A stretch of 64,000 bases of DNA from Dehalococcoidia bacterium (GCA_009693055.1 SHYA01000007.1:1-64000); one strand, 5' to 3'; positions 1-7,861 are shown, numbered from the stretch's first letter. The notes: generated by a model not told the origin, from the sequence alone. Made by a program: numbers and translations.

Positions 1-241
1 TCAGGTCCACGTTGGTGACGCTCTGCATGCAGAACGGCGTGTTGTGGTGCTCGTTCATCATGAGCCCCTCAAACCCAACCTCTTCCGCGTACAGCTTCTC
101 GTCCAGGTACCGGTTGTACAGCTGCGCGCCGATCTCCGGCTTGTAGAACGCGTTGCTCGTAGCGGTAAGGTCGCTGATGGCGAGTTTTCCTTCAAGCTCC
201 GGGTCCTGCCAGGGCTGCTCCGTGAAGTGACCGACAAGCAT
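1..241 (-). CDS. LLM-class flavin-dependent oxidoreductase, N-terminal fragment (cut by window edge)
   Basis: The first 80 codons of a bacterial-luciferase-like (LLM) flavin monooxygenase; the rest lies left of the window. The translation starts MLVGHFTEQPWQDPE and continues through DEKLYAEEVGFEGLMMNEHH and TPFCMQSVTNVDL. It matches, nearly residue for residue, the N-termini of the three other copies in this window (656-1918, 2100-3385, 54019-55281). The family uses reduced flavin (FMNH2 or F420H2) with a TIM-barrel fold to oxidise organic substrates; the substrate is not predictable. The start is the ATG behind a GGGAGGG ribosome-binding site. It has its own promoter (276-331), so it is probably not cotranscribed with the copy at 656. 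Codons are intact as far as visible. Confidence 0.9.
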   Translation of the reverse strand, partial: MLVGHFTEQPWQDPELEGKLAISDLTATSNAFYKPEIGAQLYNRYLDEKLYAEEVGFEGLMMNEHHNTPFCMQSVTNVDL

Positions 242-275
242 GTGTTGCCCTCCCTAACGCCCTTTTGATAGCTGT

Positions 276-331
276 AGCCTACGCTACCCTCAATGACGTG
301 TCAAGAACGCCAAAACCACGACGATTATCGT
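276..331 (-). promoter_or_regulatory. Promoter plus palindrome upstream of first LLM gene
   Basis: On the minus strand a TTGACA -35 (299-304) and TAGGCT -10 (276-281) are separated by 17 bp. Just upstream lies ACGATTATCGT (321-331), arms ACGAT/ATCGT around one base. The same three elements recur before the second LLM gene (1950-2009), so the block is duplicated or functionally conserved. The palindrome is a plausible regulator site, which is inference. Confidence 0.6.
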
Positions 332-385
332 ATTCCATCGTCTCGCTCACTCATGGTTCGACAAGCGACCATCCGCTCACTCTTA

Positions 386-559
386 TCATTCTGAGCGCAG
401 CGAGGAATCTCTCCTGGCATGCCACCACCCCTCACCACGAGCGTCAGCCCACTCACCCTGAGCCTGCTCTCCCTTGAGCAAAGCGAAGGGTCAAAGGGCG
501 GCGTTGTGCAGCGCTCACGAGCGACCCCCGAGAGCCTGTCCTGAGCGAAGCCGAAGGAG
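386..559. repeat. Cluster of dispersed intergenic repeats
   Basis: Within the non-coding stretch 242-655 are several copies of short motifs found elsewhere in the window: CATTCTGAGCGCAGCGAGG near 388, CACCCTGAG...GCGAAGGGTC at about 455-492, and CTGTCCTGAGCGAAGCCGAA near 535. Related copies occur near 5465, 11906, 18178, 20415, 21550, 24470, 45172, 45228 and 53620. No gene is supported between 242 and 655 apart from the promoter and terminator listed. Confidence 0.6.
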
Positions 560-597
560 GGCTAAAAGTCCCTCGGCATGACCCGGCTCAAGAAACA

Positions 598-633
598 CTT
601 CGCCCCCGAGAGCCTGAGCTTTCGGGGGCGAAG
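598..633 (-). terminator. Intrinsic terminator of second LLM gene
   Basis: A perfect 12-bp stem CTTCGCCCCCGA/TCGGGGGCGAAG with a 12-nt loop lies 23 bp past the stop of the 656-1918 gene. Read on the minus strand it is followed by GTGTTTCTTG, a moderate U-tract. Confidence 0.75.
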
Positions 634-655
634 TAACGACCTTAGGGAGAGCAGG

Positions 656-1918
656 CTACGCTTTAACCTTCTGCTGCTCCTTGTGCTTGGCCCACACCGC
701 CGGCGCGATCCCCGTGCCGTCGTTCGTTTCAAACGGGCTCTTCAGGTCCAGCTCCTTGGCCATCTCCTTTGCGGCCGGGATGAGCTCTTCGCCGAAGAGT
801 CGCAGGCTCCGCATCTGGTCCTCGTGCGTCATGCCACCGTCGCCGTCCCAGAAAAAGATCGTTCCGGGGCGAAGGTACTCCAGCACCTTCCGGACCCTGG
901 GAATGACCGTCTTTGGCGTGCCCGAGATGATGCTCAGGTTCTTGGTACTGGTCTCGTAGTCCGTAAAAACTTGGAGCTGGCCCGTCTTTGGGTCCACGAT
1001 CTGCTGCTTCAGAAGGCGGGCAATAGAAGCGCGGGACGAATAGCCAGGCGGGAAAAACATGTGGGCCGGGAAGTTCGCCTCATTCCCGGGGGCGATAAAC
1101 GGGTTGAACACCCCGCTCAGGTATCGGCGGCCGGCCTGTTCCGCCAGCTCCTCGTTGTCGTCCACGTGCACCTTGAAGACGCACCCCTTATGTTGCGTCC
1201 CCGCGGTAAAGCCGACCTCTTTCGCCATCTGGTCGTACATGTCAAAGCCCTCTTTGGTAGGCTCCAGCTGCCCGGGGATCAAGACGTACGGATAATGGTG
1301 CTCCGCGCACCACTTGATCGTCTCCGGGCTGGACACGCCGGGTACCCAAATCGGCGGGTGTGGCTTCTGCAGCGGCAAGCACCAGGGGTTCACGTACCGG
1401 AATTGGTAGTGCTTCCCCTCCCACCGGAACGGCCCTGGAGTCGTCCACGTCTTGATGATGAAGTCGTGCGCCTCGTTGAACCGCTCCCGGTTGTACACGG
1501 TGTTCACGCTGTGCGAAATGCTCTCCGTGCCGCCGCCACGCACAATGCCGGAGACGAGTCGCCCGTGCGAGATCATGTCAATCATGGAAAGCGACTCTGC
1601 CAGCCACAGCGGGTCGTCCCAGATCGGCAGCGGGTTCCCCAGCGGCACCAGCTTCACCTTGCTCGTCTGCCGCGCCAGAATGGTCAAAGCAACGTTCGTC
1701 ACGCTCTGCATGCAGAAGGGGATGTTGTGGTGCTCATTCATCATGATCGCCTCAACCCCCACCTCTTCCATGTACAGCTTCTCATCCAGGAACCGGTTGT
1801 ACAGCTTCGCCCCCACTTCAGGGTTATAGTACTTATTGCTGACCTCTGCGGTCAGCGTCCCCATGAGTCCGCTCTCCGGATCCTGCCAGGGCCATTCCGT
1901 GAAGTGCCCGATAAGCAT
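656..1918 (-). CDS. LLM-class flavin-dependent oxidoreductase (paralogue 2)
   Basis: A complete 420-residue member of the luciferase-like flavin oxidoreductase family, expected to act in the cytoplasm as an FMNH2- or F420H2-dependent oxygenase or dehydrogenase. Landmarks: MLIGHFTEWPWQDPE at the start, NKYYNPEVGAKLYNRF, MNEHHN (about residue 60), a DMISHGRLVSGIVRG phosphate-binding-like segment, FRWEGKHYQFRYVNPWC, and a C-terminal SPFETNDGTGIAPAVWAKH tail. The start is the ATG at 1916-1918 preceded by GGGAGG. It is very close to the copy at 54019, suggesting recent duplication. It has its own promoter and terminator. Substrate unknown; expansions of this family in marine Chloroflexota are thought to serve breakdown of recalcitrant organic matter (inference only). 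Confidence 0.92.
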   Translation of the reverse strand: MLIGHFTEWPWQDPESGLMGTLTAEVSNKYYNPEVGAKLYNRFLDEKLYMEEVGVEAIMMNEHHNIPFCMQSVTNVALTILARQTSKVKLVPLGNPLPIWDDPLWLAESLSMIDMISHGRLVSGIVRGGGTESISHSVNTVYNRERFNEAHDFIIKTWTTPGPFRWEGKHYQFRYVNPWCLPLQKPHPPIWVPGVSSPETIKWCAEHHYPYVLIPGQLEPTKEGFDMYDQMAKEVGFTAGTQHKGCVFKVHVDDNEELAEQAGRRYLSGVFNPFIAPGNEANFPAHMFFPPGYSSRASIARLLKQQIVDPKTGQLQVFTDYETSTKNLSIISGTPKTVIPRVRKVLEYLRPGTIFFWDGDGGMTHEDQMRSLRLFGEELIPAAKEMAKELDLKSPFETNDGTGIAPAVWAKHKEQQKVKA

Positions 1919-1949
1919 GCGTTTCCTCCCTTACCCTCTTGATGGCTGT

Positions 1950-2009
1950 AGCCTACGCCAACCTTGATGAGGTTGTCAAGAAAACGCCCAAGGCCATGAC
2001 GATTATCGT
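1950..2009 (-). promoter_or_regulatory. Promoter plus palindrome upstream of second LLM gene
   Basis: On the minus strand TTGACA (1974-1979) and TAGGCT (1950-1955) are 18 bp apart, and ACGATTATCGT recurs at 1999-2009. About 70 bp is similar to the region before the first LLM gene, including a shared GTAGGCTACAG block. Confidence 0.6.
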
Positions 2010-2044
2010 AACCCCTGCCTTTGCCCGCGTGTTTTAGGAACAAA

Positions 2045-2081
2045 ATGTCGCCCCCGAGAGCCTTACTCTCGGGGGCGACAT
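2045..2081 (-). terminator. Intrinsic terminator of the LLM pseudogene
   Basis: A perfect 16-bp stem (2045-2060 with 2066-2081) and 5-nt loop. On the minus strand it is followed by TTTTGTTCC. The core CGCCCCCGAGAG resembles the terminator at 598-633, so the terminators were duplicated with the genes. It stays intact although the gene is broken. Confidence 0.85.
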
Positions 2082-2099
2082 CAAAGACTTGCAGACTGG

Positions 2100-3385
2100 C
2101 TACGCTTTGGTCTTCTGCTGCTCCTTGTGCTTGGCCCACACCGGCTCCGAGATCCCCGTCCCATCGTCGGTCTCGAAGGGGCTCTTCAGGCCAGCTCCTT
2201 GCCGATCTCGTGAACGGCGCCCAGCACCTCTTGGCCGTACAGGCGCAGGCTCCGCACCTGGTCCTCGTGCGTCATTGCGCCATCGCCGTCCCACAGGAAG
2301 ATAGTGCCCGGGCGCAGGTACTCCAGCACCTGGCGCACCTTGGGCAGCACCGTCTTGGGCGTCCCCGTGATGATGCTCAGGTTCTTGATGTTCTGCTCAT
2401 ACGTGCCGAAGATGGAAGAGAAGCGGGTCGTCCCGTGGTCCAGCGCCCGCGTCGCCAGCTTCTGGAGCCGCGCCACCGCGACCCGCGACGCATACCCCGG
2501 AGGGAAGAAAAGGTGCGGAGGCAAGATCGCCTCGTTCCCCTGGTTGATGAACGGGTTAAACGGCCCGCCCAGGTACTGCCGGCCGGCCTCTTCCGCCAGC
2601 TCTTCCGTGTCGTCCACGTGCACCTTGAACAGATAGCCCCGGTGCTGCGTGCCGGAGGTGTAGCCGACCTCCCGCGCGTGCTGCTCGTACAGGTCAAACA
2701 GCTCCTTAGTCGGCTCAAGCTGCGTAGCCAGCATCAAATGGGGATAGCGGTGCTCCGCGCAGTACGTCACCGTCTCCGGGCTCAGGCCGCCCGGTATCCA
2801 GATCGGAGGGTGCGGCTTCTGCAGCGGCAGGCACCACGGGTTCACGTACCGGAAGTGGTAGTGCTTCCCCTCCCACCGGAACGGCCCAGGCGTCGTCCAC
2901 GTCTTGATGACAAAGTCGTGCGCCTCGTTGAACCGCTCCCGGTTGTACACCGTGTTGGCGCTGTGCGCCAGGCTCTCGGTGCCCCCGCTGCGCACAAAGA
3001 CCGACACCAGCCGGCCGCCCGAAATCATGTCCACCATCGCCAGGTGCTCCGCCAGCCACAGCGGGTCGTCCCGGATAGGCAGCACGTTCCCCAGTATCAC
3101 CAGCTTCACCTTCCGAGTCTAGCGCGCCAGGATAGTCAGGTCCACGTTCGTCACGCTCTGGATGCAGAACGAGGTGTTGTGGTGCTCGTTCATCATCAGC
3201 GCCTCAAACCCCACCTCTTCCGCGTACAGCTTCTCGTCCAGGTACCGGTTATACAGCTGCGCGCCGATCTCCGGGACGTAGAAGGCGTTGCTGGCGCTGG
3301 CGATGCTGGTGAGCTTGACCCCTTTCAGCTTGTTTTCCCACTCCGGGTCTTGCCACGGCTGCTCTGTGAAATGACCGATTAGTAT
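2100..3385 (-). pseudogene. LLM-class flavin-dependent oxidoreductase pseudogene (paralogue 3)
   Basis: A full-length relative of the adjacent LLM genes with three separate lesions. (1) The initiator codon, ATG in the paralogues, is ATA (plus-strand TAT at 3383-3385), though the upstream GGGAGG remains; the nearby ATG is out of frame. (2) The glutamine codon in the ARQTSKVKLV motif is TAG (3119-3121). (3) One base is missing near 2188, where paralogues read CAGGTCC and this copy reads CAGGCC. This gives KELA then a stop, while the correct tail (GLKSPFETDDGTGISEP...) continues in another frame to 2100. Otherwise the sequence still follows the family closely, with VNPWCLPLQKPHPPIW intact, so decay looks recent. 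A 308-residue internal reading frame from 3109 to 2186 is unlikely to be functional. Confidence 0.9.
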
Positions 3386-3630
3386 GCCCCATCCTCCCTT
3401 TCACGCCGATATGGCGGCGCCGCTTTTGCGTTATATTGGCATAGCGCCTGTTGGCAGTCGAGCCGCGAATGGAGAGCACAAAGCAGAGCCAGCCGCTGGA
3501 CTTTCGTGGCGGTGAGGTTCGCTCCATACACAGGTTGACGGGCCGGGCGCATCGCGGCGATCCTTGAGCGCGAACCGGCAATCCGCACCCCAAATCCGCC
3601 GCCCAAAATCCGAAGCCTGGTGTATCACTT

Positions 3631-4386
3631 ATGTCTCAACCCCCCAGGAAACCACAGAACATCTATGACGACCCGGACTTCTTCGCCGGCTACTCGACCC
3701 TCGAGCGATTCGGAGCAGGCTGGGAGCGGGCTGGGGAACGCACTGACCTGCTGGCGCTCTTCCCCAAGCTCGACGGGCTGCGGGCGCTGGACCTCGGCTG
3801 CGGGGCTGGCCAGCTCGCGCACTATCTGGCCGCGAACGGAGCAGCCGAGGTCTTGGGCGTCGATATTTCGGAGCGGATGCTGGCGCTGGCGCGAACCGGC
3901 TGGGCACATCCGCGGGTCACCTACCGGCGCGAGGCGCTCGAGAAGGCAGCGTTCCCGCCCGCGCGGTTCGACCTGGTCGTGAGCTCGCTGGCCCTGCATT
4001 ACGTGGAGGACTACCAGGGGTTAGTCTCGCGCATTGCACAGTGGTTGGCGCCTGGCGGGGTCTTGGTCTATTCCACCGAGCACCCCATCTATACCGCGTG
4101 CCTGCCGGGCGACGGTTGGGTGCTCGACGACGAAGGCCGGCGCACGGGCTGGAGGGTGGACCGCTACGCCGACGAGGGCGTCCGCGAAGAGCACTGGTTC
4201 GTCCCCGGCGTGCGGAAGGTCCACCGCACGTTGGCCACGCTGGTCAACGGCCTCCTGGATGCCGGACTTGTCGTTGAGCGCGTCGTCGAGCCAGTCCCCA
4301 GCGAGCAGTGGCTCCAGGACCACCCGCTGGCGCGCGATGAGCGAAGGCGGCCCACGTTCATACTGGTCCGCGCTCGCAAACCCTGA
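3631..4386 (+). CDS. Class I SAM-dependent methyltransferase
   Basis: A 251-residue cytoplasmic methyltransferase. The SAM-binding motif I is ALDLGCGAGQLAHYLA (about residues 53-68), followed by VLGVDISERMLALAR (acidic loop after beta-2) and DLVVSSLALHYVEDYQ (motif around beta-4/5). The C-terminal part has the WLQDHPLARDERRRPTFILVRARKP ending typical of small-molecule methyltransferases of the UbiE/biotin-synthesis type; the methyl acceptor cannot be predicted. The start is the first ATG. It is followed after 100 bp by the MaoC pair on the same strand, and a possible -10 (TACAAT, 4437-4442) suggests that pair may have its own promoter. Confidence 0.85.
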   Translation: MSQPPRKPQNIYDDPDFFAGYSTLERFGAGWERAGERTDLLALFPKLDGLRALDLGCGAGQLAHYLAANGAAEVLGVDISERMLALARTGWAHPRVTYRREALEKAAFPPARFDLVVSSLALHYVEDYQGLVSRIAQWLAPGGVLVYSTEHPIYTACLPGDGWVLDDEGRRTGWRVDRYADEGVREEHWFVPGVRKVHRTLATLVNGLLDAGLVVERVVEPVPSEQWLQDHPLARDERRRPTFILVRARKP

Positions 4387-4486
4387 GCGCATGAGTAAGA
4401 TCTCTTTCCTGAACTACACGCCTCGCGCGGATGCGCTACAATGCCCCCCGAGAACGATACCCCCAGACAACACCCTGGAGAGCGGT

Positions 4487-4966
4487 ATGCCAGAACAGGC
4501 AAGCCTGCTGACCCCGGAACAGCGCCAGCGGGTGGCGGACTGGAAGGGCGAGCTTATCGTCTTCCCCGTGGAGCGCGGTCACGTCCGCCGCTTTGCGGAG
4601 GCGGTTGAAGACCCCAACCCCCTCTATGCGGACGAGGGCGCGGCGCAGAGGAGCCGTTACGGCGCCATCATCGCCCCGCCCACCTTCCTCCGTGCCGCCG
4701 GCAGCGTCATTCCGTACATACCGGAGCTGGAGTCGTTTGAGCGCGTCCTGGACGCCGGCAGCGAGTGGGAGTATGAAGAGCCCGTCCGAGTGGGCGATAC
4801 CATCACGGTGGAACTGCGGGTCCGAAACGTGACGCAGCGCAACCTCAGCATCGGCCCTGCCGTGTTCACCACCTTTGAGTTCACGTACCGGAATCAGCTT
4901 GGACAGGTCGCGGTCCGGCAGCGCACCACGCTCATCCGCTACCGCGACACCAAGCCATCACCGTAA
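4487..4966 (+). CDS. MaoC N-terminal-type (FAS1-like) dehydratase domain protein
   Basis: 159 residues forming a single hot-dog fold of the FAS1-like dehydratase type, which pairs with a catalytic MaoC subunit to hydrate or dehydrate beta-hydroxyacyl thioesters. Visible features: ERGHVRRFAEAVEDPNPLYAD, a conserved segment of the family, GAIIAPPTFLRAAG, and GSEWEYEEPVRVGDTIT, the typical hot-dog strand. The ATG at 4487 follows CTGGAGAGC; the longer in-frame extension upstream overlaps the methyltransferase and is not convincing. The partner starts 11 bp downstream, so a HadA/HadB-like heterodimer is likely. The substrate chain is unknown. Confidence 0.82.
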   Translation: MPEQASLLTPEQRQRVADWKGELIVFPVERGHVRRFAEAVEDPNPLYADEGAAQRSRYGAIIAPPTFLRAAGSVIPYIPELESFERVLDAGSEWEYEEPVRVGDTITVELRVRNVTQRNLSIGPAVFTTFEFTYRNQLGQVAVRQRTTLIRYRDTKPSP

Positions 4967-4977
4967 CGGAGGACGCC

Positions 4978-5421
4978 GTGGGAGCACCGCTCTACTGGGA
5001 GGACGTTAGCGATTGGCAGGAGCTTCCCCCCCTCGTCAAGCGCCCCACCACCCAACAACTGGTCAAGTACGCCGGCGCCGCTGGGGACTTCTACCAGATC
5101 CACTACGACAAGGACTTTGCTCAGGCGAACAAGCTTCCGGGCGTCATCCTCCACGGCGCACTGAAAAGCGCCTTCCTCGCCCAGGTCGTCACCAACTGGA
5201 TCGGCGAGCACGGCACCCTCAAGAAGCTCACCGTCCAATACCGCGGCATGGACGTGCCAGGGGATACCCTGACGTGCGGGGGCCGCGTGCTCAAGAAATA
5301 CGTAGCTGATGGAAAACACTTCGTGGACTGCGAGCTCTGGCTCGTGAACGGGAAGGAAGAAAAGACCACTCCCGGCTCAGCCACCGTCATCCTTCCCTCT
5401 AAGACTGGAGCCGCGTCCTAG
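4978..5421 (+). CDS. MaoC-family hydratase/dehydratase
   Basis: 147 residues with the MaoC hot-dog fold. The sequence AGAAGDFYQIHYDKDFAQ carries the conserved hydratase-2 motif with its catalytic aspartate and histidine (D..x4-H), and NKLPGVILHGALKSAFLAQ is the following helix. The enzyme is expected to be the catalytic half of an (R)-specific enoyl-CoA hydratase or beta-hydroxyacyl dehydratase with the protein encoded just upstream. GTG start at 4978 behind GGAGGACGCC. The gene ends 47 bp before the converging GNAT gene. The role in fatty acid metabolism is inferred from family only. Confidence 0.85.
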   Translation: MGAPLYWEDVSDWQELPPLVKRPTTQQLVKYAGAAGDFYQIHYDKDFAQANKLPGVILHGALKSAFLAQVVTNWIGEHGTLKKLTVQYRGMDVPGDTLTCGGRVLKKYVADGKHFVDCELWLVNGKEEKTTPGSATVILPSKTGAAS

Positions 5422-5467
5422 TCCCCGTTTCGTAAATCTGCGTACACAGAGCCGGACTCGACTCCGC

Positions 5468-6073
5468 TCACCCTGAGCTTGTAGACGGGCGCCAGGTGGA
5501 GGAAAGGTGTGCGCTCGAAGGCGACTGCTCAGCGGCGCGCCCCTCCTCCAGTTTCAGCCACTGCTCCTTGGCGACCTCCATGTAATGGAACCACTGCCCG
5601 TCACGCCGTATCTTCTTCACGAACATGAACCCGCACTTGGCAAACGACCTCTGGGCCCGCACGTTCCAGTCCAGCGTGTGCAGATACACCTTGGTTATAG
5701 GCGTCTCCATGAAGATGTGCCGGAGCAGAACGCGGACCGCCTCAGTGCCGTAGCCCTTCCCCCAGCACTCCCGCTCACCGATGAGGATCCCCAGCTCGGC
5801 CTGCTTCTTGCCGTAGTCAATGTCGTAGTACATGCAGTTGCCGATGTGCTTCTCGTCCGCCGTCTCAACCGCGTAGCGACGGGACCACGGCACGGCGTAC
5901 ATCAGCTCGGACTCGGCGAGGCGCTTGAACTCGGGAAGCGGCATCCTTAGCGGAGGCGCGGCGTCCAGGCGAGACAGCTCCTCATCTACGCGCCAGCGGT
6001 AATCGTCTTCCGCGTCCTCAAGGCGTTTAGGGCGGAGGACCACCCGCTCACCGCGGAGGACTTTCTGTTCCAT
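5468..6073 (-). CDS. GNAT-family N-acetyltransferase (RimJ/RimL-like)
   Basis: 201 residues; an acetyl-CoA-dependent acetyltransferase of the RimJ/RimL subgroup. ERVVLRPKRLEDAEDDYRW is the typical first strand and helix. AELGILIGERECWGKGYGTEAV contains the Q/RxxGxG/A acetyl-CoA pyrophosphate loop, and VYLHTLDWNVRAQRSFAKCG is the classic NxxAxxxYEKxGF-like motif. I take the ATG at 6073, which overlaps the Nudix gene by 26 bp and fits translational coupling; a longer frame to 6184 would run through the Nudix coding sequence and is Arg-rich shadow. The last 20 or so residues are low complexity and overlap a dispersed repeat, so the gene end may have been altered by repeat insertion. Substrate unknown. 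Confidence 0.8.
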   Translation of the reverse strand: MEQKVLRGERVVLRPKRLEDAEDDYRWRVDEELSRLDAAPPLRMPLPEFKRLAESELMYAVPWSRRYAVETADEKHIGNCMYYDIDYGKKQAELGILIGERECWGKGYGTEAVRVLLRHIFMETPITKVYLHTLDWNVRAQRSFAKCGFMFVKKIRRDGQWFHYMEVAKEQWLKLEEGRAAEQSPSSAHLSSTWRPSTSSG

Positions 6074-6533
6074 CACGCGCCTTCGCCTCGGCCAGGGCAA
6101 GAGCTTTTTCAGCAACCTTCGCCTCATTGACGTGCGTGAGCAAACGGACCGCCTCCGTTGCCGGGAACCACTGGACCAGTTCAAACTCGGGGTCGTGCTG
6201 CTCCAGCGACCCGCCCACCGCCCGCATCAAGTAAAAGTGGACGGTCTTGTCGCACCGCACGCCGTCCGCAGCCCGGATGAACCAGTACGAGACCACCTCA
6301 ACCGGCTCCTCCAGCACCACCTTCAGCCCCGTCTCCTCTTCCACCTCCCGGTGCGCCGTGTCCTCTAACGTCTCGCCTGCGATCGGCGTGCCTTTCGGCA
6401 ACGCCCACAGCTTGGGACGGGTCCTCCCGCACAGGGCGATCTCCAGCCCGTCCTCTATGCAGCGGTACACAACGCCGCCCGCCGAGACGTGCCGCTCCGT
6501 GCGCCATTGCCATGTTGAACGCGATGCCGCCAT
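6048..6533 (-). CDS. Nudix hydrolase (Ap4A / (di)nucleoside polyphosphate type)
   Basis: 161 residues. The Nudix box GX5EX7REUXEEXGU is complete: GTPIAGETLEDTAHREVEEE followed by TGL at about residues 48-70. It hydrolyses a nucleoside diphosphate linked to another moiety using Mg2+ held by the glutamates. The SAGGVVYRCIEDGLEIALCG start and LWALPKG segment resemble the small Ap4A/8-oxo-dGTP-type group. It is first of a coupled pair with the GNAT gene. The start is the ATG at 6531-6533. Confidence 0.85.
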   Translation of the reverse strand: MAASRSTWQWRTERHVSAGGVVYRCIEDGLEIALCGRTRPKLWALPKGTPIAGETLEDTAHREVEEETGLKVVLEEPVEVVSYWFIRAADGVRCDKTVHFYLMRAVGGSLEQHDPEFELVQWFPATEAVRLLTHVNEAKVAEKALALAEAKARDGTESPPR

Positions 6534-6570
6534 TCTGGACCTTTCTGCCGTGGTTTGCGCGGTGGAGTCG

Positions 6571-7494
6571 CTACAGCGAGTGCCGGAACGAAAGCGGGTC
6601 TTCCTGCAACGTCAGGCGGCTCAGCGCCTCTTCAGCGGCTTGCTGGACACTCTCCTCCGGAGAGTTCAGCGCCTCCTGGAGGGCTTTCTTCGCGATGGGC
6701 GCTCCGATGGCGCCCAGCGCTTCAATCGCCGCCAGCTGCACCTGCAGGTCCTCATCCTTCAACAGCGCCAACAGCTTGTGCACCATCTCCGGCATCCCCA
6801 GCAAGCCGCACGCGGCTGCCGCTTCGTACCGCATCTCTGCTATCGGGCTGGACAGCTCCCTGGCAACGATCGGGACCCAGCAAGGGTCTCCGTTACGCCC
6901 CATTGCGAAGACCGCGCTCGCTCGCATCTTCAGGTCCTCGCTTACATACCCTTTGCGGATCAGCTCCTTGACCTCGGACAGGGCGAGCGGGGCGCTCGCC
7001 TCCAGCGCCCTCCGCCTCACCTCAAGCGTCTCACTGGGATTGGTCGCGGCGGACAGCAGCACCGACTGCAGTTTGCTCTCGCTACGGGAGGGGGGCTTGG
7101 ACTCCTGGCAGAGGTCTATGAACCTCCCCAGGGCGTGGGCTGCGGCGGCCCGCACATTGGGCGCCGGGTCCCCGCACAACATTCGGACCAGCGCGCTGCA
7201 GACCGTCTGCGCCTCACTCTCCCACAGCCCTTCAATGGACTTCTCACGCACCTCCGCGTCTTCGTCCTTGAGACAGGACTCAAAGACCGCGTCAAAGTTC
7301 ATCTCGGGGTTGTCCTCCGCCATCCCCAAGAGCTTGGACACCACCGCGACCCGTCTGGCGACGGGTAGCTTTGCCCATCCGGTCTTCAGGACCTGCAGCT
7401 CATCCCCCGCCACGCCGGAGAGGTTCGCGAGATCCCCATGCCGCACAGGGGCGTTCTGGTCCGCGAGCTCCTGAAGGAGTCGCTCCAGCAACAT
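6571..7494 (-). CDS. HEAT-repeat protein
   Basis: 307 residues built almost wholly from alpha-helical HEAT (PBS-lyase-like) repeats: recurring units such as AAAHALGRFIDLC, RASAVFAMGRNGDPCWVPIV, MRYEAAAACGLLGMPEMVHKL and VQLAAIEALGAIGAPIAKKAL. Such proteins are scaffolds or, in the PBS-lyase group, bilin-related; no catalytic residues can be named. I chose the ATG at 7494 because GGAGGG sits 6 bp upstream; a TTG start at 7521 is possible. An extended -10-like TGCTAGAAT lies on the minus strand at 7621-7629, the same string as before the ferredoxin gene. Confidence 0.8.
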   Translation of the reverse strand: MLLERLLQELADQNAPVRHGDLANLSGVAGDELQVLKTGWAKLPVARRVAVVSKLLGMAEDNPEMNFDAVFESCLKDEDAEVREKSIEGLWESEAQTVCSALVRMLCGDPAPNVRAAAAHALGRFIDLCQESKPPSRSESKLQSVLLSAATNPSETLEVRRRALEASAPLALSEVKELIRKGYVSEDLKMRASAVFAMGRNGDPCWVPIVARELSSPIAEMRYEAAAACGLLGMPEMVHKLLALLKDEDLQVQLAAIEALGAIGAPIAKKALQEALNSPEESVQQAAEEALSRLTLQEDPLSFRHSL

Positions 7495-7599
7495 CACACT
7501 CCCTCCACTTACTCTCCACAACCATAGGGCGCTCTGTGGTGTTCCCCTGGTAGTGCCTGTTCGTTCTTCTGTTGCGTCCTTGCTGGTTGAGCACCGGCA

Positions 7600-7704
7600 T
7601 CTTCTTCAAGCCCCGAGGGGATTCTAGCACGCTTCGGGGAACAACAAGAGAGGAGCGGCTCCTTGTTTCGCCCTTCGCAACGGGCGAAACAGAATTGAAG
7701 AAGA
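7600..7704. other. Candidate structured RNA: four-stem junction
   Basis: The gap 7522-7861 has no gene but folds strikingly. A perfect 10-bp closing stem joins 7600-7609 (TCTTCTTCAA) to 7695-7704. Inside it are stem 7611-7618/7632-7639 (8 bp with one G-U), stem 7651-7655/7659-7663 (5 bp, 3-nt loop) and stem 7664-7673/7682-7691 (perfect 10 bp, 8-nt loop). The inner hairpins lie back to back within about 105 nt. An alternative pairing, AACAAG (7643-7648) with CTTGTT (7662-7667), would compete with the last stem, as in a switch. Either strand could be transcribed: plus would be a leader of nth, minus an upstream region of the HEAT gene. A possible minus-strand -10 (7621-7626) inside it argues for caution. 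No known riboswitch signature was recognised. Confidence 0.4.
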
Positions 7705-7708
7705 GTCC

Positions 7709-7794
7709 GTCTCTGAGAGACGCGCTCATCATAGCACACGTCCCAAGGATGCACCACGAGTTGCTGGCGCTCCCGCAGACTGCGGGTTTCCTCT
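7709..7794 (+). terminator. Hairpins before nth, one terminator-like
   Basis: On the plus strand a small palindrome GTCTCTGAGAGAC (7709-7721) is followed by CCCGCA GAC TGCGGG (7772-7786) and then TTTCCTCTTGTC. The second could act as an attenuator or terminator downstream of the structured element and upstream of nth. The stem is only 6 bp, so this is tentative. Confidence 0.35.
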
Positions 7795-7861
7795 TGTCAT
7801 AGACGGCGCGGAGTAGTACACATGGCACACTAGGCGCGCAAACATTTCTGGGGAGGGAACA

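Noticed and set aside
386-559. CRISPR array
   Set aside because: The repeats are irregularly spaced, degenerate, and mixed in orientation; no unit of constant length with constant spacers exists, and no cas gene is in the window.
578-3382. Long plus-strand open frames of about 450 codons over the LLM genes (similarly 775 codons at 33039-35366 over gltB and 531 codons antisense to acnA)
   Set aside because: They are antisense mirrors of strongly supported genes in GC-rich DNA, rich in Arg, Leu and Val, with no family features.
7522-7861. T-box leader or a known riboswitch upstream of nth
   Set aside because: The T-box sequence and conserved cores of common riboswitches are missing, and nth is not a typical target; only the stem geometry is supported.
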